A stretch of DNA of 6,165 nt, from the NCBI GenBank assembly GCA_023417745.1, contig JAEZEM010000023.1, forward strand, positions 1 through 6,165, in the 5' to 3' direction. The notes beneath the pieces were generated by a model. The model saw nothing but the letters and a program-made list of their open reading frames with translations. It did not search any database and was not told the DNA's origin. The stretch comes from Pseudomonadota bacterium. GTDB lineage: Bacteria; Desulfobacterota; Desulfovibrionia; Desulfovibrionales; Desulfovibrionaceae. Shown in pieces: positions 1-4,816 of the stretch; the first letter of the stretch is position 1; each line of letters begins with the position of its first letter. The translations under genes were made by a program, and so were the position numbers.

Positions 1-59
1 GCCAAGGACGGCGCAAGGGCGCAACACAGCGCCAACGACGCAATAACCAGACGCTTCAT
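1..59 (-). CDS. N-terminus of an exported protein (partial, runs off left edge)
   Basis: Read on the minus strand, an ATG at 59-57 opens a frame of 19 codons that is still open at the window edge. The residues are MKRLVIASLALCCALAPSL, and the next codon starts with GC. This is a textbook signal peptide: a basic N-terminus (K2, R3), a hydrophobic core and a small-residue C-region. The product is therefore probably secreted to the periplasm or outer membrane. A strong ribosome binding site lies just upstream and fixes the start. Everything that would identify the function lies outside the window. The gene is divergent from tonB across a 773-base spacer, so it might belong to a shared uptake function, but that is only a guess from position. 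Confidence 0.62.
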   Translation of the reverse strand, partial: MKRLVIASLALCCALAPSL

Positions 60-63
60 ACAA

Positions 64-70
64 CTCCTCC
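64..70 (-). promoter_or_regulatory. Ribosome binding site of the minus-strand exported protein
   Basis: On the minus strand the sequence GGAGGAG lies at 70-64, four bases (TTGT) before the ATG at 59. The GGAGG core sits six bases from the start. It is the strongest Shine-Dalgarno match in the window and is the main reason for accepting the short partial gene at the left edge. Confidence 0.7.
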
Positions 71-128
71 GCAAGACCCATCGGTGTCGGATGCCGTTCC
101 CACTCCTTGCCGCAATGGTCGCCGTGAC

Positions 129-146
129 GCGCCCGGTCTTGGGCGC
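129..146. repeat. GC-rich hairpin (6-bp stem) in the minus-strand leader
   Basis: GCGCCC at 129-134 and GGGCGC at 141-146 form a perfect 6-bp stem with a 6-base loop. On the plus strand it is followed by ACCC and then TTTT (151-154), a weak terminator-like arrangement. On the minus strand it would lie about 70 bases before the start codon of the exported-protein gene. In DNA this GC-rich, such a stem can arise by chance. Confidence 0.35.
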
Positions 147-191
147 ACCCTTTTACGCAAGCCGCGCGCCTGTTCCGCCGCCCTCCGGCCC

Positions 192-224
192 AGGGGACTC
201 GCCGCCACATGTGGCGAGTTCTCT
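192..224. repeat. Long hairpin, 12 pairs as plus-strand RNA
   Basis: ACTCGCC (197-203) pairs perfectly with GGCGAGT (213-219) around a 9-base loop. In plus-strand RNA the stem extends outward to 192 and 224 through five more pairs, two of them G-U, giving 12 pairs. In minus-strand RNA only the inner 7 pairs hold. A perfect 12-base palindrome, GCCACATGTGGC, occupies 204-215 inside it. There is no clean T-run after it, so it is not a standard terminator. It could be a structured leader element, an operator or part of an unannotated small RNA. Confidence 0.45.
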
Positions 225-267
225 TTGCCGGCCAGCGGTTGTCCCCGTTTGCCCGCCCGCTTGCGCT

Positions 268-284
268 CCCGGTTTTTCACCGGG
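268..284. repeat. Hairpin with 6-bp stem
   Basis: CCCGGT (268-273) and ACCGGG (279-284) form a perfect stem around the 5-base loop TTTTC. Neither strand has a T-run after the stem. It is the third GC-rich hairpin between 60 and 340. Confidence 0.35.
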
Positions 285-352
285 TGATCGACGACGCCAG
301 AAACTGCCGCCGAGACGGCCCCTCTCGTACTCGACATCCGCTAAGTAACTTT

Positions 353-386
353 AACTGTCACGAATAATAAAATTCAGATGACAGTT
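353..386. repeat. Perfect 8-bp inverted repeat, possible operator
   Basis: AACTGTCA (353-360) and TGACAGTT (379-386) are exact reverse complements separated by 18 AT-rich bases. The half-site centres are 26 bases apart, about 2.5 helical turns. The spacer contains TATTAT when read on the minus strand, a plausible -10 element for the divergent gene, although no good -35 lies at the right distance. The plus-strand arm is followed by T-rich sequence, so a weak terminator is the alternative, but an 18-base loop makes that unlikely. I do not recognise the motif as the site of a known regulator. Confidence 0.45.
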
Positions 387-436
387 TGTTTTTTAATCAA
401 AAAGGACGGCTCTGCATGGTGTTAGTCATGATGAAC

Positions 437-454
437 AGCTTCTCCAAAGAAGCT
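437..454. repeat. Perfect 7-bp hairpin with tetraloop
   Basis: AGCTTCT (437-443), loop CCAA (444-447) and AGAAGCT (448-454) make a perfect compact hairpin. There is no T-run, so it is not an intrinsic terminator in either direction. It lies in the AT-rich part of the divergent spacer. Confidence 0.4.
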
Positions 455-492
455 TGACTTTGGCCGGATGTAGGGGAAAAATTTAATAAAAG

Positions 493-529
493 CAACGGTT
501 CACGATTAATTAATGAAGCGTGATCGTTG
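493..529. repeat. Interrupted inverted repeat around an AT palindrome
   Basis: CAACG (493-497) pairs with CGTTG (525-529), and TCACG (500-504) pairs with CGTGA (519-523), with a small 2-by-1 internal mismatch between the two blocks, for ten paired bases. The 14-base loop begins with the palindrome ATTAATTAAT (505-514). As DNA it resembles a dyad-symmetric binding site. It lies about 45 bases before the -35 element of the promoter at 573-601, where an activator or repressor could bind. Confidence 0.35.
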
Positions 530-716
530 TGGGTTATTTTGTCATTTCTCTGTTATTTTGTCTGCTATGACGTTGATTGTGCATGTACTTGTCCTTATAT
601 TGTCTGAAAGTGCATGTGAAAACGGTGATAAAAATTTGTTTGGAAACATTTCGGGATTGATTGGACACGAGGGCAAAGAAAACGGACTGCGGATATCGTT
701 TGAAATAGTTCAATAA
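513..716 (+). CDS. Doubtful small hydrophobic ORF (67 aa)
   Basis: An open frame of 67 codons starts at ATG 513 and ends with TAA at 714-716. The protein begins MKRDRCGLFCHFSVILSAM, continues as a strongly hydrophobic stretch to about residue 31, then becomes polar. The shape (basic N-terminus, one hydrophobic segment, short polar tail) would fit a small membrane or secreted peptide. Against it: no Shine-Dalgarno sequence precedes the ATG, the region has AT-rich composition unlike the genes around it, and a good promoter with its likely start site sits inside the frame. T-rich sequence favours hydrophobic codons by chance, so I consider it more likely spurious than real. Confidence 0.2.
   Translation: MKRDRCGLFCHFSVILSAMTLIVHVLVLILSESACENGDKNLFGNISGLIGHEGKENGLRISFEIVQ
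573..601 (+). promoter_or_regulatory. Predicted sigma-70-type promoter upstream of tonB
   Basis: TTGATT at 573-578 (four of six to TTGACA) and TATATT at 596-601 (five of six to TATAAT) are separated by exactly 17 bases. Transcription would begin near 608, giving a leader of about 225 bases before the tonB start at 833. It is the best promoter-like pair I found in the divergent region. AT-rich sequence produces such pairs by chance, so a mapped transcript start is needed to confirm it. Confidence 0.45.
579..617 (+). repeat. 8-base direct repeat spanning the promoter
   Basis: GTGCATGT occurs at 579-586, immediately after the -35 hexamer, and again at 610-617, at the predicted transcription start. 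The copies are 31 bases apart, close to three helical turns, so a protein bound to both would sit on one face of the DNA and cover the -10 element. The layout fits a repressor, but no regulator is known for it. Confidence 0.35.
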
Positions 717-813
717 GCAGGGTGATGGCCGCGACGTGGCCCGTCTCGGGGCGCTGCCGTTGCGGTCGCGTCCCGGCCGTCCGGGCAAAGGCTCAGCCGT
801 AAGCCAATCCACA

Positions 814-821
814 AAGGGGAG
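814..821 (+). promoter_or_regulatory. Ribosome binding site of tonB
   Basis: AAGGGGAG lies at 814-821, 11 bases before ATG 833, slightly longer than usual spacing. A nearer ATG at 823 reads only Met-Ala before a TGA stop at 829-831, so it cannot start the gene. A second in-frame ATG at 842 is farther away. An in-frame TAA at 800-802 prevents any longer start. Confidence 0.55.
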
Positions 822-832
822 CATGGCCTGAC

Positions 833-1861
833 ATGACGACGATGGCCGATGACAAGGCGCTTGATGACGCCAGCCTGGCCGCCCTGGCCCGCAGCCTGGA
901 CACTGCTGCCCCGGCCGCGCCGGGCAAGACGCGGCCGTGGCTGTGCGCGGCGGTTTCCTGCGCGCTGCACGGCCTGGCCGTCATCGGCGTAGTTTGGGCC
1001 GGCCTGCTGGACTTGTCCCATGACCTGCCCGTGGTCGAACCGGTGATGGAGATTGATCTGGCCGGCCTAGCCGGCCCATCCGGCGCAGGCGGCGACGGAC
1101 GCCTGCCCGGCGGCGGCGATGGGTTGCCTGTTGCCGGACAGGAAGCAACTCCTGCCCCGCCGATGGTCGCGCAGACGGCGGACGTTGCGCCGCCCAAGGA
1201 AACGCCGCCGCCGGACGCCGCGCCGGCCCTTGAGGAGAAGCCCGCCGCGCCGCCCGAAACCGTGCTGTTGCCGGACCCCGAAGCGCCCAAACCGCCCGAA
1301 CCCCGGCCCGAGCCGGAGCCCCAGCCGCCCAAGCCCAAACCCCAAGCCAAGCCGCCGACCCAGCCGCCGGCCAAGGCCGTGCGTCCCCAGGATAAGCCGG
1401 CGGCGGCTAAGGCCGTTGCGTCGGCGGCCCCAGCGCCGCAGCCGGCAGCCGAGGCCGCGCCGGGACCGTCCGGCACGGGACCGGCCGGCCCCGGCGACGG
1501 GCATGGGCCGGGGCACGGGCCAGGGCATGGTGGTCTCGGCGGCGAAGGGCCGGGCGGCGACGGCGGAGGAGACTATATCGGCCAGTTCGGCCAGGGCGAC
1601 GGGCCGTGCTTTCGCCGCCGGTCGTTGCCCGCCTATCCCAGCGAAGCCAAACGGGCCAATCTGGAGGGCAAGGTGTCGCTACGCCTTTTCATCGACGCCG
1701 CCGGAGGGTTGCGAAACGTCGAGGTGCTGGAGCACAGCGGCCTGGAATTCGCGGAAGAAGCCGTCCGGGCCGTTCGGGCCTCGTCCTTTTCCCCAGCCAA
1801 ACGCGGCGGCCAGGCCGTGGCCAGCCGGGCCACGCTCACCATCCGTTTCAGGATCAACTGA
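833..1861 (+). CDS. tonB: TonB-family energy transducer
   Basis: This 342-residue protein has the full TonB layout. TonB proteins link the ExbB-ExbD proton-driven motor in the inner membrane to outer-membrane receptors that import iron complexes, cobalamin and similar ligands. After a 35-residue cytoplasmic start comes one membrane segment (about 36-59) carrying S42 and H46, the SxxxH motif that E. coli TonB needs in its membrane helix. A periplasm-spanning spacer follows: Pro-rich with Glu-Pro and Lys-Pro repeats at about 105-190, Ala/Pro-rich to 212, then Gly-rich with three closely spaced His (224, 228, 232). The C-terminal domain (about 257-342) has the family signature: LPAYPSEA, a Gly at 279, a VSLRLFID strand, G291-G292, the SG at 302-303, FSPAKRGGQAV and a final TIRFRIN strand. 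No exbB, exbD or receptor gene is visible nearby. The family assignment is firm; the transported ligand is unknown, and a paralogous TonB-like role (for example in motility or export) cannot be excluded. Confidence 0.9.
   Translation: MTTMADDKALDDASLAALARSLDTAAPAAPGKTRPWLCAAVSCALHGLAVIGVVWAGLLDLSHDLPVVEPVMEIDLAGLAGPSGAGGDGRLPGGGDGLPVAGQEATPAPPMVAQTADVAPPKETPPPDAAPALEEKPAAPPETVLLPDPEAPKPPEPRPEPEPQPPKPKPQAKPPTQPPAKAVRPQDKPAAAKAVASAAPAPQPAAEAAPGPSGTGPAGPGDGHGPGHGPGHGGLGGEGPGGDGGGDYIGQFGQGDGPCFRRRSLPAYPSEAKRANLEGKVSLRLFIDAAGGLRNVEVLEHSGLEFAEEAVRAVRASSFSPAKRGGQAVASRATLTIRFRIN
1499..1530 (+). repeat. 12-base tandem repeat coding Gly-His in TonB
   Basis: A 12-base unit, GGGCAYGGGCCR, occurs at 1499-1510 and 1511-1522, and its first eight bases recur at 1523-1530. 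It encodes the Gly-His-Gly-Pro-type repeat of TonB residues 223-233. Such repeats in spacer regions can change copy number by slippage, which would lengthen or shorten the spacer without breaking the frame, because the unit is four codons. Confidence 0.6.
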
Positions 1862-1885
1862 TCCGACCACGGCACGGCCGACCCT

Positions 1886-1911
1886 CCTCGCCATGTCCCT
1901 TGGCGGCGAGG
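1886..1911 (+). terminator. GC-rich hairpin after tonB, weak terminator candidate
   Basis: CCTCGCC (1886-1892) and GGCGAGG (1905-1911) form a perfect 7-bp stem with a 12-base loop, 25 bases after the tonB stop. The following sequence is only moderately T-rich (CTTGCCTTC), so this is not a clean intrinsic terminator. It might attenuate transcription into the next gene or protect the tonB mRNA end. Confidence 0.3.
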
Positions 1912-1984
1912 CTTGCCTTCGTCGGGCAGGGTTGGTAGTTGGCAGGCATCTTCATCGTTCCGACCACGACAGTGGGGGTGCGCC

Positions 1985-2605
1985 ATGCAGCGGTTTTTCC
2001 CGGCTCTTGCGGCTTTGATGCTGGTATTCGGACTGCTCCTTAGCCCTTGCCCGGCCAGGGCCCAAAGTCCCCAAGCCGCAAAGCTGCGCCAATCCCTGGG
2101 ACTTGTCCCCTATGCGCCGCCCAAGGCCTTTCTTGACGGCTTTTTCATCGCCGACGAAGGCCGGCCGGCGTTTCTTTTCGGGCCGATCGGAGAGTTCGCG
2201 GCCAGCCGCGCCTGCAAGGCTTCCTGGCTCATCGAGGACAGCGAGAAGGAACGGCTCGACAAGCGCGATCCGGCCAACCCGGTCTTCGAGTACACGCTCT
2301 ACCTGGAGCAGGATTGCCCGGACGGCCTGACCGATTTCGTTTTCCTTGATCAAAGCGCCATGAATCCTAAACAGTGGATCGAATGGCGACGCCAATTCCA
2401 CAAGAATAAGGCCGAACCGGAATACGCCGACGCGGTCAAGCGTCTGGAAAAGGCTATTGCCGACGGGTTTCCCGTAGCTGGCGAGCTGCGGTTCGTGCTG
2501 CGAAACGGCGAGCTTGACGCCACGCCGCCCCAGGAATTGCTGGCAACGGCAACAGCCTGCCCCCCGCGTTATGACTGCTCCAAGGGCGAGCCGGTGGCCC
2601 GTTAG
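1985..2605 (+). CDS. Secreted protein of unknown function
   Basis: I do not recognise this 206-residue protein. The ATG at 1985 is preferred over a TTG at 1913 in the same frame because a GGGGG block at 1974-1978 lies six bases upstream and because it places a clear signal peptide at the N-terminus: MQRFFP, a hydrophobic core to about residue 19, then PARA before a likely cleavage after A26. The cysteine at 22 is preceded by Pro, so it is not a lipobox. The mature part, about 180 residues, is mixed and charged with no further membrane segment. It has four cysteines (C77, C111, C192, C198), an even number that would allow two disulfides in the periplasm. A charged, probably helical part spans about 128-160. 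It lies 123 bases after tonB and 108 bases before the redox operon on the same strand, so it may be transcribed with either or alone. Confidence 0.8.
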   Translation: MQRFFPALAALMLVFGLLLSPCPARAQSPQAAKLRQSLGLVPYAPPKAFLDGFFIADEGRPAFLFGPIGEFAASRACKASWLIEDSEKERLDKRDPANPVFEYTLYLEQDCPDGLTDFVFLDQSAMNPKQWIEWRRQFHKNKAEPEYADAVKRLEKAIADGFPVAGELRFVLRNGELDATPPQELLATATACPPRYDCSKGEPVAR

Positions 2606-2713
2606 CGCCGGCCCTATGACGACGGCGACGGCGTAACGCGCGCGGTCCCGCCACAACGGTTGTACCCAGGCGTCCCTTGCACGGGCCGTCAGCGGACATT
2701 GGACGGAGCAGCC

Positions 2714-3754
2714 ATGGCGGCAAGACGCAAACGTGTTTCGCGGCAGGAGCGCTGGACGGCTTGGAGCGTGCTGACGGTCCTGGCCGCCATCGTTGTCTGG
2801 CTGGGGCTGACCCAATCGCGCCTGAACCCCGCCGTGCTGGTGGCGCTGAGTCCGCCGCCCCCGCCGGGCGCGGCCGCTTCCCCGGCCTCGGGCCGGACTT
2901 TCGCCGACGCCGCTTGGCTGGAGAGTCTGCTCGACGCCCAGCCGGCCGGGCCGACGGAAAGCTACGACGCCGAAACCCTCTCCGACCGCATCGACGGCAA
3001 GGCCGAGCTGTACCTGGCCGCCAATTTCAAGGAAATGTCGATCCGCCCCTTCAGGCTGCCCGACGGGACGCGCCTGGAGGTCGCCGTCTACACCCAGGCC
3101 ACGCCCACCGACGCCTTTGCCGTCTTAAGCTCCCAGCGTCGGCCCGGGGCCAAGTCCAGCCCGATCTCCCCGGACGCCTACGCCACGGAAAACGCCCTCT
3201 ATTTCACCAAAGGCAACCGTTATGTGGAGATGACGGCCGACCGGGCCGAGGCGACGACCGGCCCGACCCTGGCCGCTGTGGCCCTGAAGCTGGCCGAGGC
3301 CCTGCCGGCGGGCGAGGCCGCCGCAGCCGGGCAGGGGGTCGCCCGCGACGTCAAGGCGCTTTTCCCGGCCGAGGGCCAGACTCCCGGCAGCGTGCGGCTG
3401 GCCGCCTCGGACGCCATGGGCATGGAAGGTTTTTCCAACGTCTACACGGCCGAGTACGACTTGCCGGCCGGCCCGGCCACGGCCTTTTTGGCCGAACGCG
3501 ACACGGCCGAGGCGGCCGCTGTCGAGGCCCAAGCCTTTGCCGGCTTCCTCAAGCAAAACGGCTACGCCGCCACGCCGCCGCCGGCCGGGACCGCGCTTCC
3601 GGCCGGCGCCGTGGTGCTGGGGGCCGAGGGTTCCTCTGAAATTCTCTGGACGGCCGGCCGCCTCCTGGTCGGGGTCCACGACGCCGTCAACCTGGAGGCC
3701 GCCGTGGAACTGGCGGCCAGACTGGCGGCCAGCCTCAAGGACGTGACGCCATGA
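2714..3754 (+). CDS. Membrane-anchored DUF6599-like protein
   Basis: This 346-residue protein starts at ATG 2714, with GGAG at 2705-2708 five bases upstream; a TTG start at 2660 would only add an unlikely 18-residue tail. The N-terminus is very basic (RRKR, RQER), followed by one membrane segment at about 14-33, so the rest should lie in the periplasm. A Pro-rich linker (about 46-52) precedes a globular part. Residues about 83-175 contain the pattern I associate with DUF6599: YDAETLSDRIDGKAELYLAA, then FKEMSIRPF, a VAVYTQATPTDAFAVLSS stretch and ALYFTKGNRYVEMTA. A second alpha/beta part follows to the end. There are no cysteines, so it does not itself carry iron-sulfur clusters or covalently bound haem. 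Its stop overlaps the next start (ATGA), so it is translationally coupled to the DUF362 gene. The family name is recalled from sequence pattern, not searched; the biochemical role is unknown. Confidence 0.75.
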   Translation: MAARRKRVSRQERWTAWSVLTVLAAIVVWLGLTQSRLNPAVLVALSPPPPPGAAASPASGRTFADAAWLESLLDAQPAGPTESYDAETLSDRIDGKAELYLAANFKEMSIRPFRLPDGTRLEVAVYTQATPTDAFAVLSSQRRPGAKSSPISPDAYATENALYFTKGNRYVEMTADRAEATTGPTLAAVALKLAEALPAGEAAAAGQGVARDVKALFPAEGQTPGSVRLAASDAMGMEGFSNVYTAEYDLPAGPATAFLAERDTAEAAAVEAQAFAGFLKQNGYAATPPPAGTALPAGAVVLGAEGSSEILWTAGRLLVGVHDAVNLEAAVELAARLAASLKDVTP

Positions 3755-4812
3755 CCCTGTTGCAAAAGCCCGGCGTCCCCGGTGACGGTTCCTCCCCTGG
3801 CTCGCCCGCCCGGCCTGCGGGGCTTGATCGCCGGCAATTCCTGCGCCGTCTGGCCGGGGCGTCGGTTCTGGCCGTGGCCGCCGGGGGGCTTGGCGCGGCC
3901 CTATACGACCCCAAGGGGCCAGACGGAGCCGCCGGGGGCAAGGTGCTGGCCAGTCTGGGCGATTTCCGCGCCGCGCCGCCGCCGGCCGGCAAGCCCCGGC
4001 TGGTCACGGTCCACGGCGCGGACCGCCGGGCCATGTTCGACCTTGGCGTCAAGGCCCTGGGCGGCATGGAGGCCTTCGTCTCCCGGGGCGACGTGGTGCT
4101 GCTTAAGGTCAACGCCGCTTTTGCCTCGCCGGCCCTGCTCGGGGCCACCACCCATCCGGACCTGCTGGCCGCCGCTATTGAGGCTTGCCGGGCGGCCGGG
4201 GCGAGCCGGGTGCTGGTCACCGACAACCCCATCAACAGCCCGGAAAGCTGTTTCGAGGTCTCAGGCCTGGCCGGCGCAGCCCGAAGCTCGGGCGCGACCA
4301 TCGTTCTGCCGCGCCCGGCTCTCTTTTCGCCCTTGACCCTGCCCGGTGGCCGGCTCATCACGGATTGGCCGGTCCTGGCCGGGGCCTTTGCCGGCGTCAC
4401 CAAGGTCATCGCGCTCTCGCCGGTCAAGGACCATCAACGGGCCGGGGCCTCCATGAGCCTGAAAAACTTCTACGGCCTCCTTGGCGGGCGGCGAAACATC
4501 TTCCACCAGGACATAAACGGCGTCATTGCCGAGCTCGGCCAACTCCTGCGCCCGACCCTGGTCGTCCTCGACGGCGTGAGCGCCATGATGGCCAATGGCC
4601 CGACCGGCGGTTCCCTGGCCGATCTCAAGGCCACCAACACGATGATTTTTTCCGCCGACCCAGTGGCCGCCGACACCCTGGGCGTGGCGCTGCTCGGGCG
4701 AACGCCGGCCGATCTGCCCTATCTGGCCCTGGCCCAGGCGGCCGGGGTGGGGACCATGGACGTGGCCTCCCTGGCCCCGATGACGCTCACTCTCGACAAG
4801 GCGGCGGGGTAG
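3751..4812 (+). CDS. Tat-exported DUF362 protein
   Basis: This 353-residue protein begins at ATG 3751, inside the stop of the previous gene, with AAGGA at 3737-3741 nine bases upstream. Residues 27-33 read RRQFLRR, a strong twin-arginine motif, followed by an Ala/Gly-rich hydrophobic segment to about 51. It is therefore exported folded through the Tat system, usual for proteins that acquire a cofactor in the cytoplasm. The body matches DUF362: VVLLKVN at 115-121, THPDLL at 134-139, VKDH at 225-228, LKNFYGLLGGRRNIFHQD at 237-254, a VVLDG strand at 271-275, NGPTGG at 282-287, then SADPVAADTLG at 301-311. Many DUF362 proteins carry ferredoxin motifs; this one has only C147 and C167 and no CxxC motif, so any electron transfer would need a partner, plausibly the polyferredoxin encoded 4 bases downstream. 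The biochemical activity of the family is not established to my knowledge. Confidence 0.87.
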   Translation: MTLLQKPGVPGDGSSPGSPARPAGLDRRQFLRRLAGASVLAVAAGGLGAALYDPKGPDGAAGGKVLASLGDFRAAPPPAGKPRLVTVHGADRRAMFDLGVKALGGMEAFVSRGDVVLLKVNAAFASPALLGATTHPDLLAAAIEACRAAGASRVLVTDNPINSPESCFEVSGLAGAARSSGATIVLPRPALFSPLTLPGGRLITDWPVLAGAFAGVTKVIALSPVKDHQRAGASMSLKNFYGLLGGRRNIFHQDINGVIAELGQLLRPTLVVLDGVSAMMANGPTGGSLADLKATNTMIFSADPVAADTLGVALLGRTPADLPYLALAQAAGVGTMDVASLAPMTLTLDKAAG

Positions 4813-4816
4813 GGCC

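Larger units (their letters stand above)
60..832. other. Divergent intergenic region with an AT-rich core
   Basis: This spacer of 773 bases separates the minus-strand exported-protein gene from tonB. It has three parts. Positions 60-340 are GC-rich, and none of the open frames there has a recognisable protein or a convincing ribosome binding site; three hairpins lie here. Positions about 345-717 are AT-rich (134 G or C in 361-720 by hand count, about 37%) and contain inverted repeats, a sigma-70-like promoter with an associated direct repeat, and a doubtful small ORF. Positions 718-832 return to high GC and form the end of the presumed tonB leader, with short hairpins such as CCCGG-CCGT-CCGGG near 774-787. 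No tRNA, rRNA or known riboswitch was recognised. Confidence 0.7.

Noticed and set aside
241..300. Cobalamin-riboswitch-like fragment on the minus strand (CCCGGTGAAAAACCGGG)
   Set aside because: It resembles the GGTGnAAnTCC part of the cobalamin aptamer, but the required T is an A and the neighbouring conserved blocks, including the B12 box, are missing. A covariance-model search would settle it.
56..337. 93-residue minus-strand open frame overlapping the start of the exported-protein gene
   Set aside because: It is very Arg/Gly-rich, has no ribosome binding site or recognisable domain, and ends over the signal-peptide start in another frame. The RBS and signal peptide at 59-70 are a much better explanation.
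84..348. Two overlapping plus-strand frames (84-287 and 91-348)
   Set aside because: Both are Pro/Arg-rich composition artefacts of GC-rich DNA with no ribosome binding site and no family resemblance.
770..815. c-di-GMP riboswitch-like GGGCAAAGGCTCAGCCG before tonB
   Set aside because: It shares only a few bases with the GEMM consensus; the expected tetraloop helix and the second helix with its receptor are missing before the tonB start.
823..831. Two-codon ORF (ATG GCC TGA) between the tonB ribosome binding site and start
   Set aside because: It could in principle tune tonB translation, but its ATG is only one base after the GGGGAG block, too close for efficient initiation.
1940..1954. Possible sigma-54 promoter (TGGCAGGCATCTTCA) before the secreted-protein gene
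   Set aside because: The GG part fits, but the essential GC of the -12 element is absent at the right distance.
1913..1984. TTG-initiated N-terminal extension of the secreted protein
   Set aside because: It would bury the signal peptide 24 residues inside the protein and lacks a ribosome binding site; ATG 1985 is better on both counts.
793..2018. Long alternative frames across tonB (minus 793-1476, minus 1067-1528, plus 1119-2018)
   Set aside because: They are Gly/Ala- or Arg/Pro-rich shadows of GC-rich codons. The frame at 833-1861 has the complete TonB architecture and excludes them.
2641..2665. CGGTCCCGCCAC, similar to part of a cobalamin riboswitch core, next to the palindrome ACAAC-G-GTTGT (2653-2663)
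   Set aside because: Only this short piece matches; the 108-base gap is too short for the whole aptamer and the other conserved blocks are absent. The palindrome is short and unsupported.
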